DNA of 64,000 nt. Origin: Nostoc sp. NIES-4103 (lineage in GTDB: Bacteria > Cyanobacteriota > Cyanobacteriia > Cyanobacteriales > Nostocaceae). How positions within the stretch are numbered: position 1 is the stretch's first letter; each line of letters begins with the position of its first letter. The position numbers were made by a program, and so were the translations under genes. Below are positions 41,430 through 50,650 of the stretch, piece after piece. Below the pieces are notes generated by a model that saw nothing but the letters and a program-made list of their open reading frames with translations, made no database searches and was not told where the DNA came from. The stretch covers positions 4,321,628 through 4,385,627 of the forward strand of contig NZ_AP018288.1 in the NCBI RefSeq assembly GCF_002368335.1. Direction: 5' to 3'.

Positions 41430-42056
41430 TCAAAGTAAATACAGCAATCCGAACAGAATAATCCAAATCACGTCAACAAAGTGCCAGTAGATTTCCGCAG
41501 CTTCAATCCCAAAGTGCTTTTCACTACTGTAGTGACCTTTCACGCGCGATCGCCACAACACTGCTACAATCGCTAAAACACCGATGGTAACGTGTAGTCC
41601 ATGGAAGCCAGTCAAAACGTAAAATGCACTGGCGAACAAGTTGGTAGTCAAACCAAATTCCAGATGTGTATATTCGTACACCTGTCCTACCAAGAAAATC
41701 GCACCCATCGCCGCAGTAATTGCCAACCAAGTACGCATACCGCGCGTATCATTTTTCTTGATAGCAGTATCAGCATTATGCATAACAAAACTGCTAGCAA
41801 TCAGATTGATGGTGTTAACACCAGGTAGCAACAGTTCCAACTCTGGGGTACCTTCTGGAGGCCACACAGGTAAGGTAGAACGGAAAGCTAAATAAGCTCC
41901 GAACAACCCCATAAAAATCATCCCTTCAGCAATCAGGAAGACAATTAGCCCAAACAGGCGATGGTCTGGATGTTCTTCGTGATGACCAACAGTTGCTTCT
42001 GCTGTGTGGTGATGATTCAGTTCAGTTTTCGCTGGGTCAATTGTTTGACTTTGCAT
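41430..42056 (-). CDS. ctaE: Cytochrome c oxidase subunit III
   Basis: This 208-aa, 5-TM subunit of the aa3-type terminal oxidase has HPDHRLFGLIVFLIAEGMIFMGLFGAYLAFR (in pieces, about 29-60), YVLTGFHGLHVTIGV (about 145-159) and EIYWHFVDVIWIILF (about 188-202), all subunit III hallmarks. It stabilises subunit I and the proton-pumping rate. It is last in ctaC-ctaD-ctaE and followed by a terminator. Confidence 0.96.
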   Translation of the reverse strand: MQSQTIDPAKTELNHHHTAEATVGHHEEHPDHRLFGLIVFLIAEGMIFMGLFGAYLAFRSTLPVWPPEGTPELELLLPGVNTINLIASSFVMHNADTAIKKNDTRGMRTWLAITAAMGAIFLVGQVYEYTHLEFGLTTNLFASAFYVLTGFHGLHVTIGVLAIVAVLWRSRVKGHYSSEKHFGIEAAEIYWHFVDVIWIILFGLLYLL

Positions 42057-42067
42057 GAATCTTTAAT

Positions 42068-42218
42068 TAAGTGAGTGGGGACTGGTGACTGGGGACTGGT
42101 GACTGGGGACTGGCGACTGGTGACTGGGGACTGGTGACTGGGGACTAGGAAAGAGTTTTCTTAATACTCAATACCCAAAACCCTATACCCAGTACCCAAT
42201 ACCCAATCCCCAGTCCCT
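42068..42218. repeat. GGTGACTGGGGACT and CCCAATACCC repeats inside the cta operon
   Basis: Eight or more (T/G)GGGACT/GGTGACT heptamers (42075-42150) are followed by CAATACCCAAAACCCTATACCC-type units to 42215. They separate ctaD and ctaE by 162 bp. Confidence 0.92.
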
Positions 42219-43955
42219 CTATTTACGGTCTTCAGGGTTAGCAGCAACCGCACTTTCGGGTTCTGCTCTTAATACTGAGTTAGGGCCGCCGGATAAGACT
42301 GGATTGGGGTCAGATAAAGGTACACCTTCATTAGCCTTTTCCAAGCCATAGTCGTAGGGGCCTGTAACTAATACTGGGGTTTTGTCAAAATTCTCAATGG
42401 CTGGCGGTGAGGTTGTCATCCACTCTAGGGTCAATGCCCTCCAGGGATTATTACCTGCTTTTTCTCCGTACAACCAACTCCAAATCGCATTGATAATGAA
42501 GGGAAATGTCGAAACTGCCAGGATATAAGCACCATAGGTGCAGATTTCGTTCAAAAACGTAAATTTGGGGTCATACTGAGCAACGCGGCGGTTCATGCCC
42601 ATCATGCCCAACTTGTGCATGGGTAAGAAGGCCATGTTTAAACCGACAATTGTCAAGGTAAAGTGAACTTTACCCCAAAATTCGTTCATCATTCGTCCCG
42701 TCATTTTCGGGAACCAATGGTAAATCGCCGCGTAAATGCCGAGGACACTACCACCAAAGAGGACATAATGCAAGTGGGCGACGACAAAATATGTATCGTG
42801 AACGTGAATATCAAAAGGCACTGCTGCCAACATCACACCACTGATACCGCCAATCACAAAGGTACCCACAAAACCCATGGCAAACAACATGGGAGTGTTG
42901 AGTTGGATTTTGCCGCCCCACATAGTTGCCAACCAGCTGAAAATTTTAATGCCTGTGGGTACGGCGATGATCATCGTAGTGATCATAAAGAACATCCGTA
43001 ACCAACCAGGAATACCGCTGGTAAACATGTGGTGCGCCCAGACGATTAAGCCTAAGAAACTAATGGCTAGGGATGAGTAAGCGATCGCTTTATAGCCAAA
43101 AATCGGCTTGCGGGAATGCACCGGGATCACTTCGGAAATTGCCCCAAAGAAGGGCAAAATCATGATGTAAACCGCCGGGTGGGAGTAAAACCAGAACATA
43201 TGCTGGTACACAACTGGGTCGCCACCACCAGTCGGGTTAAAAAATGTTGTTCCGGCAAATAAATCAAAAGCCAGCAGAATCAGACCAGCTGCTAGCACTG
43301 GCGTTGACACCAAAGTTAATGCCGAGGTGGCAAACATCGCCCAGCAAAACAAAGGCAATTGATTGAATCCCAAACCTGGGATACGCATCCTCAGCAATGT
43401 AACTAAGAAATTGATTGCCCCCAGAATCGATGATGTACCAAGCAAGAGGACACTCATAATCCAGATTCCCTCACCCACTTGACCTGTCACCAAGCTCAGG
43501 GGAGGGTAGGAAGTCCAACCCGCATCCGGTGCATCACCCACTACTAAACTAGCGATGAGCAACAAACCAGCAGGCGGGATCATCCAAAAAGCCACAGCAT
43601 TCAGCCGTGGGAATGCCATATCCTTGGCCCCAATCATCAAGGGGATCAAAAAGTTAGCAAACCCTGCACCCGCTGGCACAATCCACAAGAAAATCATGAT
43701 TGTGGCGTGCAGCGTAAATAGACTGTTGTAAACTTCAGGCGTCACAAAATCTACTTCAGGCGTCCGCAGTTCGGTGCGAACTAAGTCAGCCAAAACGCCG
43801 CCAATGCAGTAGAAAATGAACGTCGTCACAAGGTATTGAATCGCAATTACCTTATGGTCGGTGTTAAAGCCAAAGTAGTCTTGCCATTTTCTGGCCGGTG
43901 GTTCTTCACCATGAGCGGGGATGTTGGCAGTTTCTTGCAACTGAGCTTGTGTCAT
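42219..43955 (-). CDS. ctaD: Cytochrome c oxidase subunit I
   Basis: This 578-aa, 12-TM catalytic subunit reduces O2 at the heme a3-CuB centre. It has FTLHATIMIFLWIVPAGAGFANF (His ligand of heme a), FWFYSHPAVYIMILPFFGAISEVIP (CuB His and cross-linked Tyr, about 243-267), WAHHMFTSG (the two other CuB His, about 295-303), and DTYFVVAHLHYVLFGG (heme ligands, about 377-392). It is the A-type, with the K- and D-channel residues in place. The C-terminus is extended by a Pro/Asn-rich tail (about 540-578). Confidence 0.98.
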   Translation of the reverse strand: MTQAQLQETANIPAHGEEPPARKWQDYFGFNTDHKVIAIQYLVTTFIFYCIGGVLADLVRTELRTPEVDFVTPEVYNSLFTLHATIMIFLWIVPAGAGFANFLIPLMIGAKDMAFPRLNAVAFWMIPPAGLLLIASLVVGDAPDAGWTSYPPLSLVTGQVGEGIWIMSVLLLGTSSILGAINFLVTLLRMRIPGLGFNQLPLFCWAMFATSALTLVSTPVLAAGLILLAFDLFAGTTFFNPTGGGDPVVYQHMFWFYSHPAVYIMILPFFGAISEVIPVHSRKPIFGYKAIAYSSLAISFLGLIVWAHHMFTSGIPGWLRMFFMITTMIIAVPTGIKIFSWLATMWGGKIQLNTPMLFAMGFVGTFVIGGISGVMLAAVPFDIHVHDTYFVVAHLHYVLFGGSVLGIYAAIYHWFPKMTGRMMNEFWGKVHFTLTIVGLNMAFLPMHKLGMMGMNRRVAQYDPKFTFLNEICTYGAYILAVSTFPFIINAIWSWLYGEKAGNNPWRALTLEWMTTSPPAIENFDKTPVLVTGPYDYGLEKANEGVPLSDPNPVLSGGPNSVLRAEPESAVAANPEDRK

Positions 43956-43957
43956 AG

Positions 43958-44044
43958 GAGTTAGTTGTCCTTTGTCATTTGTCAGTTGTCATTTGTCAGT
44001 TGTGTTTTGCAAATGACTAATGACTAATGACTAATGACTAATGA
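43958..44044. repeat. TTGTCATTTGTCAGT and TGACTAATGACTAA heptamers between ctaC and ctaD
   Basis: GTCATTTGTCAGTTG units (43968-44000) are followed by five TGACTAA units (44012-44045) with inverted similarity. They fill the whole gap between ctaC and ctaD. Confidence 0.92.
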
Positions 44045-45130
44045 CTATTTGTGAACTTGATGGAGTATTTCGGGTTGAATTCCCATGTCCTTGGTGTAAG
44101 GAGCGAGAAATTCATCTGCTGATAAATTCGCAGGGTTAAGAGCAACGGCTTGATTGAGAGTTTCTTTGCTAGCAGTTAGCTGCTCTTGCGTCCATTTTTC
44201 AAAGGCTTCTTCGGTTTCTACAACCACTTGTGTTCTCATAGCGCCGTGGTATGGGCCACAAAGTTCGGCACAGATGAGGTTATAATCACCCGCTATTTTG
44301 GGCGTGAAGCGAATCTCACTCTGTCTACCAGGGATCGCATCTTGCTTCAGGCGGAACTCAGGCACCCAAAAAGCGTGAATCACATCGTTGGCTGTCATGT
44401 TAATTAGCACTTCCCGCCCGATGGGAAGGTGTAGTTCACCTGTGGTGATACCAGTTTCAGGATAGGTGAACAGCCAAGCATACTGTAGACCGGTGACGTT
44501 AACCACTAATTCTGGGGGTTTGCCAGCTTTATCAGGAGTTGGGCCAATGGTGGGCGCAACAACACCTACACCGGGAGCATTCCGCTTTTGGGGAATTTGG
44601 TCAGCATTGCGGACTGCGGCGGTGGCTGGGTCTTGCATCGCCTCATCAGATTTTTCTTGATTCAGGTTGGGTTCTGTGCTGGGTGGCGTATCGTTCAACG
44701 TTGCAGCGATCGCTGCTCCCGGCATCTTCATTGACATATTCTGAGTAATCGGGGCTTCATGCACAGCATGAGGGTTAAAACCACCAATTTCGTTATATAC
44801 ATCAAAGCTGTACACAGAAATACCGATAACGATAATTGCTGGGATCGCCGTCCAGAGTATTTCTAAAGGTACATTCCCCTCAACTGGTGGGCCGTCTTCA
44901 TTGTCACCTGCACGCCGACGGTATTTAAATGCAGAGTAAATCAAGACACCTTCAACTATCAGAAATATACCTGTGGAAATGATCATCATCGTGTTGAACA
45001 GACCATCCACCAAGACGGCTTCATCTGAGGCGGCTGTTGGCAACAGACCGTGATTTTGACCATACCAAAGGCTGACTAGCGTTAGCCCGATGCCTATAAG
45101 TAATGTCCAGATTGAACTTGGAATCTTCAC
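44045..45130 (-). CDS. ctaC: Cytochrome c oxidase subunit II
   Basis: This 361-aa subunit carries the CuA centre that accepts electrons from cytochrome c6 or plastocyanin. It has an N-terminal TM helix (about 7-25), a second (about 44-67), and the cupredoxin domain with YNLICAELCGPYHGAMRTQ (CuA ligands CAELC...H, about 285-300) and VIHAFWVPEFRLKQDAIPG. A 70-residue insert (about 130-200, Pro/Asn-rich) precedes the CuA domain. It is first in the ctaCDE operon and divergent from ctaA. Confidence 0.97.
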   Translation of the reverse strand: MKIPSSIWTLLIGIGLTLVSLWYGQNHGLLPTAASDEAVLVDGLFNTMMIISTGIFLIVEGVLIYSAFKYRRRAGDNEDGPPVEGNVPLEILWTAIPAIIVIGISVYSFDVYNEIGGFNPHAVHEAPITQNMSMKMPGAAIAATLNDTPPSTEPNLNQEKSDEAMQDPATAAVRNADQIPQKRNAPGVGVVAPTIGPTPDKAGKPPELVVNVTGLQYAWLFTYPETGITTGELHLPIGREVLINMTANDVIHAFWVPEFRLKQDAIPGRQSEIRFTPKIAGDYNLICAELCGPYHGAMRTQVVVETEEAFEKWTQEQLTASKETLNQAVALNPANLSADEFLAPYTKDMGIQPEILHQVHK

Positions 45131-45532
45131 GGTTTACTTAAATGAATTTACTACGTTATCTCGAAGCTACTCACTTACTAAGGTAGTCTAGACCAGAAGA
45201 CATTGAGTCTAGTGGTCTGAAATTTTTGTTAATTTTTTTGGCTAATTTACTAATCTTGAGTACAAGAGACTTATTGGATACTGCCAAGAATAGACCTAAT
45301 TCAGTGAGAAATTTAAGGAAAAATTTAGGATAGCAAATTTAACCGCCATTTAACATCTGTTGACATCTTGAAAAATACCTAAAGCTTCAGGCGAAAACTA
45401 GTTAAAGTGATTCAAAGTATAAGTGAAAGCTAAATTTATAAACCTTAGTGTGTACGCTAGGGTAAAGATGGGTCGGTACTAAAAATTGAGGATTTTTCAA
45501 GCCCTACCAAAAGCGGGCAAAAGGTATTGTTG
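45131..45532. promoter_or_regulatory. Divergent promoter region of ctaC and ctaA
   Basis: This AT-rich 400-bp gap must hold the promoters of both ctaCDE and ctaAB. I see no clear long inverted repeat or known operator. Confidence 0.5.
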
Positions 45533-46465
45533 ATGAACGAAATTGTCCTAGAACAACAAAATGAAGCGGCGGCAGAGCAACAAAAGCCTAAGGAACTGAT
45601 TCGTCGCCTAGTGTGGAGGATGTGTATCGCCACCTTGATTTTGATGGCAATAGGCAGCGCCACCCGCGTAATGAATGCTGGACTCGCTTGCCCTGATTGG
45701 CCTTTATGCTACGGGGAACTGGTGCCAGCCAAGCAAATGAATTTCCAAGTGTTCCTAGAGTGGTTTCATCGATTGGATGCAAGTTTGATTGGAATCAGCG
45801 CGATCGCCCTATTTGGTTTATCTTGGTGGCATCGTCGCTTTTTACCCAATTGGCTACCTTGGGCATCCACATTCGCTTTGTTTTTAATCGTCTTTCAAGG
45901 CGTTTTGGGCGGACTTACCGTCACCGAACTATTGCGGTTTGATATCGTCACCGCCCACTTAGGAACAGCGTTGTTGTTTTTCATTACGCTGCTAATTGTC
46001 GGCACAGCACTCACTCCCTATCAAGGAACTGGAACTGTTGGTAACTTGCCTTGGGTAGGTTTAACTGCGGCTATTTTAGTTTACTTACAAAGTCTACTAG
46101 GTGCTTTGGTAGGGTCGCGCTGGGCATTACACCAATGCTTTGGCGATTCTCAACTTTGCAGTGTGATGTACAGCCATATTTTCGGACTAGTACCGCCAAC
46201 TGTAGCCACCTTGGCAGTAGTGTTTATTTCCTGGCGTACACCAGCATTGCATCCAGCTTTGCGACGACTGGCAAATATGGCTGGTGTCTTGTTGGTTTTA
46301 CAAATCCTATTGGGAGTTGCTACCTTCCGCTTACACCTGCAAGTCGAACCGCTAACTGTCTCTCACCAAGCTGTAGGAGCTGCTTTGCTTGGTAGTTTGG
46401 CGGCGTTCACAGTCCTAGCCCTACGTGACTGGGCTGCTAGTCGTGAAATCAACGCTAGTTTATAG
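45533..46465 (+). CDS. ctaA: Heme A synthase
   Basis: This enzyme converts heme O to heme A for the oxidase encoded next to it. The 310-aa, 8-TM protein has MCIATLILMAIGSATRVMNAGLACPDWPLCYGELVPAKQM (Cys pair near the first helices), the EWFHRLDASLIG motif with a heme-ligand His, TAHLGTALLFF, and QCFGDSQLC. The frame opens at TTG 45527, but ATG at 45533, preceded by AAAGG, is preferred. It is separated from ctaB by a repeat block. Confidence 0.95.
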   Translation: MNEIVLEQQNEAAAEQQKPKELIRRLVWRMCIATLILMAIGSATRVMNAGLACPDWPLCYGELVPAKQMNFQVFLEWFHRLDASLIGISAIALFGLSWWHRRFLPNWLPWASTFALFLIVFQGVLGGLTVTELLRFDIVTAHLGTALLFFITLLIVGTALTPYQGTGTVGNLPWVGLTAAILVYLQSLLGALVGSRWALHQCFGDSQLCSVMYSHIFGLVPPTVATLAVVFISWRTPALHPALRRLANMAGVLLVLQILLGVATFRLHLQVEPLTVSHQAVGAALLGSLAAFTVLALRDWAASREINASL

Positions 46466-46873
46466 GGACTGGGTACTGGGTACTGGGTACTGGGTACTGG
46501 GTACTGGGGACTGGGAAAAAAATATAGTGATCAATTCTCCTAATCCCCAGTCCCCAATCCCCGATCCCCGATCCCCAATCCCCAATTCCCAATCCCTAAC
46601 CTTCGCCTGCACTCCAAGAGACTACAAGTCAGTGACTCTACAAATAAAGCTGTTAGTAGCACTCTTTGATGAAAGCCCTTTGGATAACGCTCTTAACGTC
46701 GCTAAGACCAGTCACCTGGGGCAAGGTTTCCCTCCCATAGTGCCAGACTCACCGCAACGCCAAAGATTGTGACCCAAGCAGGTGCAAAAAGTCTGTGTTT
46801 TCCCTCAAATTTAATAACCAGACTGAGCAAGGGCTGCATATAAGTTGTTGAAAAATAAGGAAGTAGAGTCAAC
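46466..46873. repeat. GGGTACT x7 and CCCAATCCCC repeats, then leader of ctaB
   Basis: Seven GGGTACT/GGGGACT units (46468-46520) are followed by about ten CCCCAATC/CCCCGATC units (46540-46595). Bases 46600-46873 hold no gene. The repeat would allow a long hairpin between ctaA and ctaB. Confidence 0.85.
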
Positions 46874-47818
46874 ATGATTGAGACTAATGTCTCTCGCCAC
46901 CACGAAACTTTTCTCCAAGTAATTCAAAGCTACTACCAGCTAACCAAGCCGCGGATTATCCCGTTGCTTTTGATTACCACCGCTGGCAGTATGTGGATTG
47001 CTGCAAAAGGAGAAGTAGATCCATTGCTGTTGCTAGTAACTCTTATTGGTGGCACGTTGGCTGCTGCTAGCGCCCAAACGATTAACTGTATCTATGACCG
47101 CGATATAGATTATGACATGGAGCGGACGCGCCATCGTCCTATGCCTGCCGGTAAGGTGCAGCCGCGTGATGCTTTGATTTTTGCTCTAGCTCTAGCTGTA
47201 TTGTCTTTTACCCTACTAGCTGTGTTTGCAAATCTTTTAGCCGCAGTGCTAGCATTTTCGGGGATCGTTTTTTATGTGTTGGTCTATACCCACTGGCTAA
47301 AACGTCACAGTACCCAGAATATCGTGATTGGTGGGGCAGCCGGAGCAATTCCGGCGTTAGTCGGTTGGGCAGCTGTCACTGACACTTTAAGCTGGGCAGC
47401 ATGGTTAATTTTTGCTATCGTCTTTTTGTGGACACCTCCCCATTTCTGGGCTTTAGCGCTAATGATTAAGGATGATTACGCAAAAGTCGGGATACCAATG
47501 TTACCTGTAATTGAAGGTGCTACGGCAACTGTGAAGCAGATTTGGTACTATACTCTGGTCACGGTGACAGCAACTCTGTTATTGGTTTATCCCTTGCACG
47601 CCAGTGGAGTTGTCTATGCAGCAGTGGCCGTGAGTTTGGGCGGATTGTTTATTCACAAATCTTGGCGCTTGTTGCAAAATCCAGAGGATCGCACTGTCGC
47701 TAGAGAATTGTTTCTTTATTCCATCTCCTACATGATGCTGTTGTGCTTGGGTATGGTGGTAGATAGCCTGCCAATTACCCATCATCTGATTAGTGCAGCC
47801 ATCAAGCTAATTGCTTAA
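46874..47818 (+). CDS. ctaB: Protoheme IX farnesyltransferase (heme O synthase)
   Basis: This UbiA-family membrane prenyltransferase adds a farnesyl group to heme B, giving heme O for CtaA. The 314-aa protein has TKPRIIPLLLITTAGS, NCIYDRDIDYDMERTRHRPMPAG (first Asp-rich motif NxxxDxxxD, about 77-99) and WTPPHFWALALMIKDDYAKVGIPMLPVIEG (second motif, in pieces, about 190-219). Nine TM helices are expected. A HIP1-built terminator follows. Confidence 0.97.
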   Translation: MIETNVSRHHETFLQVIQSYYQLTKPRIIPLLLITTAGSMWIAAKGEVDPLLLLVTLIGGTLAAASAQTINCIYDRDIDYDMERTRHRPMPAGKVQPRDALIFALALAVLSFTLLAVFANLLAAVLAFSGIVFYVLVYTHWLKRHSTQNIVIGGAAGAIPALVGWAAVTDTLSWAAWLIFAIVFLWTPPHFWALALMIKDDYAKVGIPMLPVIEGATATVKQIWYYTLVTVTATLLLVYPLHASGVVYAAVAVSLGGLFIHKSWRLLQNPEDRTVARELFLYSISYMMLLCLGMVVDSLPITHHLISAAIKLIA

Positions 47819-47831
47819 GGTATGGATGAAA

Positions 47832-47866
47832 ATGCGATCGCGCCATACCAACGCGATCGTATTTTA
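47832..47866 (+). terminator. Terminator after ctaB built from two HIP1-like octamers
   Basis: ATGCGATCGCG (47832-47842) pairs with CGCGATCGTAT (47852-47862) in 10 of 11 positions, with a 9-nt loop, followed by TTTTAAAAA. It begins 13 bp past the ctaB stop. Confidence 0.75.
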
Positions 47867-48064
47867 AAAAGCTGCAAAATAAAAAAATTTATTAATTTAT
47901 CACTCATTCATTTCCAAAAATTTTCAACCTGGGATTTTAAGCCCCGAACTTCCAGGCTATAGAATATTTATTTATTTGGAAGTCTCTATGATTACATCTA
48001 CTCACAAAAGGTGAAACCTTTGCCATTTTTCTCAGGTAAGGTTCTAGACTTTCGTTTATTGATA

Positions 48065-49051
48065 TTACAACATGAAGGGAAGTTGCAATGTGCTACTTTT
48101 AAATGTGCTTTTATCTTTATCTTGAATATAGGCTATAAGAGATTTTGCAACATACTCTGCCAACTTTACAGGCACAGCATTGCCAATCATCTGCTCTAAG
48201 TCAGTTTTAGAGCCTTCAAATATAAAATTCTGAGGAAAAGTTTGTAAATAACTCCTCTCAATAGTAGTAAGAGGGCGAAGCTCAGGTGTTATCGGTGCTG
48301 CGTCTTTTGGATGTAATTTGTAAGTTTTTGGAATCGGTCTATTTACACCTCGAACTGTTGGGCTAGGCTCGTCAATACTAAAAATTGCTCTTCTTTTATA
48401 ACTTCTTGGATGCCTATAATAAAAGTCAATACCAAGAGAATCGCCTAAATACTCTCTAATTGTTAAGTTTTTTTTTGATAATTTAGCTTTTAAATAAGGT
48501 GTCAAAGCATTATCTTTTCCATTTAACTCACCTATACAAAAAAATCTTTTCCGCTTTTGGGGAACACCACACAAACCTGCATCTAGTATTATTTCAGTTA
48601 ATCTGTAATTTGCACTTTTGAAAATCTTACGCGATTCTGCATACTTATTAGATTTTAAAAATCTATCTACATTTTCCATCACAAACCACTGAGGAAGAAC
48701 ACTTGTAACTATCTCAGAAAATATAATACTTAAATCTCCTCTTCCTAAATCTTCATTACGTTTACCAGCACTAGAAAAATCTTGGCATGGGGGGCCACCA
48801 ATAATAATATCGGGACGTATTTCTCTAAAAATTTGATACTTTTTCATCAAGTTACTAAGATCGTAATCAAAAACTTCATGGCTAAAGTTTTTTTGATAAA
48901 CATCTATAGCTGCTTTCCAATTATCAAATGCTGCTACAATATTAAATCCAGCATTTTGAAAACCTAAAGATAACCCTCCACAACCGGCGAAAAGGTCTAA
49001 AACTCTAAATGAAGAGCTTTTTGTCTCATTGTAGATTTTTCTTTCATACAT
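48065..49051 (-). CDS. Orphan DNA (cytosine-5-)-methyltransferase
   Basis: This 328-aa C5-methyltransferase has all motifs: LDLFAGCGGLSLGFQNAGF (motif I, about 18-36), GGPPCQDFSSAGKR (motif IV with the catalytic Cys, about 84-97), FVMENVD (VI), GVPQKRKRFFCIG (VIII), SPTVRGVNRP in the target-recognition region, and MIGNAVPVKLAEYV (X). No restriction gene is adjacent. It is AT-rich compared with ctaB, which suggests transfer. The short recognition domain (about 190-240) does not reveal the target. Its C-terminal end lies only about 250 bp past ctaB. Confidence 0.95.
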   Translation of the reverse strand: MYERKIYNETKSSSFRVLDLFAGCGGLSLGFQNAGFNIVAAFDNWKAAIDVYQKNFSHEVFDYDLSNLMKKYQIFREIRPDIIIGGPPCQDFSSAGKRNEDLGRGDLSIIFSEIVTSVLPQWFVMENVDRFLKSNKYAESRKIFKSANYRLTEIILDAGLCGVPQKRKRFFCIGELNGKDNALTPYLKAKLSKKNLTIREYLGDSLGIDFYYRHPRSYKRRAIFSIDEPSPTVRGVNRPIPKTYKLHPKDAAPITPELRPLTTIERSYLQTFPQNFIFEGSKTDLEQMIGNAVPVKLAEYVAKSLIAYIQDKDKSTFKSSTLQLPFML

Positions 49052-49584
49052 AATTTCTCCTCTTTTTCTTCCTCTGTGTTCTCTGCGCCTGGTGCGCTTC
49101 GTTCCTTAACCCCCCATAATTAATGGGACAGACCACTAGTGGCGTGACTTGGCTAAAATGATGCAATAGATTTCCTCTAATATCTCTGTGTTCTCTGCGC
49201 CTCTGCGGTTCGTTAATGCACTATTTTAGTCCGGTCACGCTACTAGGTTGTACTGTATTTTGATTCATTAGTTTCTCGACCACATACTTATTTAAGTACT
49301 GACTTTTCACGTCATCTGGAAAAATGGGCAGGGTGTGGGGTGTGGGCTAAGTGGATGTGGTAAGACTTTCATGATTTCCCCTACCCCCTACACCCAGAAT
49401 CAACAAGGGTTTTAAGACTTATCGTGAAAAGTCAGATTTAAGTAGCATCTTCTGCAATAAGTGATTTTGCAGCGACACTATTATGCATATATATGTGTCT
49501 AACATCAAGTAAATAATTATTTTTCTGGTAAAAACACTTCAGTTAAAGTATTAAATAATACTTTATATTTTACTAAACTATTTA
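49052..49584. other. Intergenic with MITE and CTCTGTGTTCTCTGCGCC repeats
   Basis: CTCTGTGTTCTCTGCGCC occurs at about 49073 and 49185, a common Nostoc dispersed sequence. The MITE at 49299-49435 is listed separately. No gene is seen. Confidence 0.65.
49299..49435. mobile_element. MITE with 13-bp terminal inverted repeats and 9-bp target duplication
   Basis: CTGACTTTTCACG at 49299-49311 and its exact complement CGTGAAAAGTCAG at 49423-49435 bound a 137-bp noncoding element. The 9-bp ATTTAAGTA flanks both sides directly (49290-49298 and 49436-49444), as a target-site duplication. The interior is G/C-run rich and has no frame for a transposase, so it must be mobilised in trans by an IS with matching ends. 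Confidence 0.9.
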
Positions 49585-50463
49585 TTACCATCCCAACTGG
49601 AAAGTAGAAAACACCCAGAGAATCAAGCTAGTGACCAGCACACAAATAATTCCTGCTACCCCAGCTAGGGGTTTTTTGTTTTTACCAGTAAACCACTCTG
49701 AGACTTTACCTGTGTAAGTAATTAGTTGTGCTGTGTCTATGGTAGCGATCGCCCATACCAATGCGGCGTGTAGTCCCCAAGCTATACCCAAACTGCCAGC
49801 GTCCGCAACCCTTGCCAATACCAACATAATTCCCATCAGCCACAATCCTGGAAGTTGGGGTATGGTTTCGCGTTGCTCCCAAACCAAATGCAGAACCGCA
49901 AAAATACAGCTAGAAGCTACTGCTGCTAGCCAAATTGGGTAATCCCGCTCGAATTCAGTTAACAAAAACCCACGAAAAACTAACTCTTCTATACCCCCAA
50001 CCAACAATGCTATTAGTAAAATTGGTAGCAACATGGGTGGAACTAACTTAAAATTCGACTTTTGTAAACTACACCAACCCAAAAAGTATTCACAGGTAAA
50101 CATAATAGCTAAACTCAGCACTCCCAACCCAAAACCGAGCGCTAAAGAAGTAAGCATGGAAATATTCACTAATAAGCCATAATCTGAAAAAGACTTATTA
50201 GTTAATCTCATAAATCCCCAAAGTACCAGAGGAGCTAATAAATAAAGTGACACCATTAACGGCAACTTTTGCTCTGGCTGCAAAGATTTGCTGAATTGAA
50301 AATTAAGTGCGATCGCAGTTATTGCTGCTACTGGCAACCAGCAACCTACCCAGCAAATAAAAAATGCCATCACTACAACTAGTACTGATGCATGTTCCAT
50401 AAATGCCAGTAAGTAGTTGAATGATGGCTCAAATAAATTTGTTAAAACAAACTTTAAAAACAC
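49585..50463 (-). CDS. CPBP-family intramembrane metalloprotease
   Basis: This protein of about 292 aa has eight or so TM helices and the Abi/CPBP motifs EELVFRGFLLTEFE (motif 1, EExxxR) and FAVLHLVWE (motif 2, FxxxH), plus a late Asn/His-type helix WGLHAALVWAI. The family includes Rce1-like prenyl-protein proteases and bacteriocin-immunity proteins. The frame opens at TTG 50481, but a GTG at 50463 has AAGGA 7 nt upstream and is preferred. The substrate is unknown. Confidence 0.88.
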   Translation of the reverse strand: MFLKFVLTNLFEPSFNYLLAFMEHASVLVVVMAFFICWVGCWLPVAAITAIALNFQFSKSLQPEQKLPLMVSLYLLAPLVLWGFMRLTNKSFSDYGLLVNISMLTSLALGFGLGVLSLAIMFTCEYFLGWCSLQKSNFKLVPPMLLPILLIALLVGGIEELVFRGFLLTEFERDYPIWLAAVASSCIFAVLHLVWEQRETIPQLPGLWLMGIMLVLARVADAGSLGIAWGLHAALVWAIATIDTAQLITYTGKVSEWFTGKNKKPLAGVAGIICVLVTSLILWVFSTFQLGW

Positions 50464-50650
50464 AACTGATTCCTTGCCCAATAGATTTCTTGCTTTTTAA
50501 TCAAGACTCTACTAAAATTAGTGACTTTTGCAAGGGGTCTAATCGTATTTTTTACTGAGAGGAAATTCTCTCAATCTAACTAGCAGTTTGCTGTCAGGCT
50601 AGAGATAAGTTATTCAGTATTCAAGCAACTTATCTCTACCATCAGCAAAT

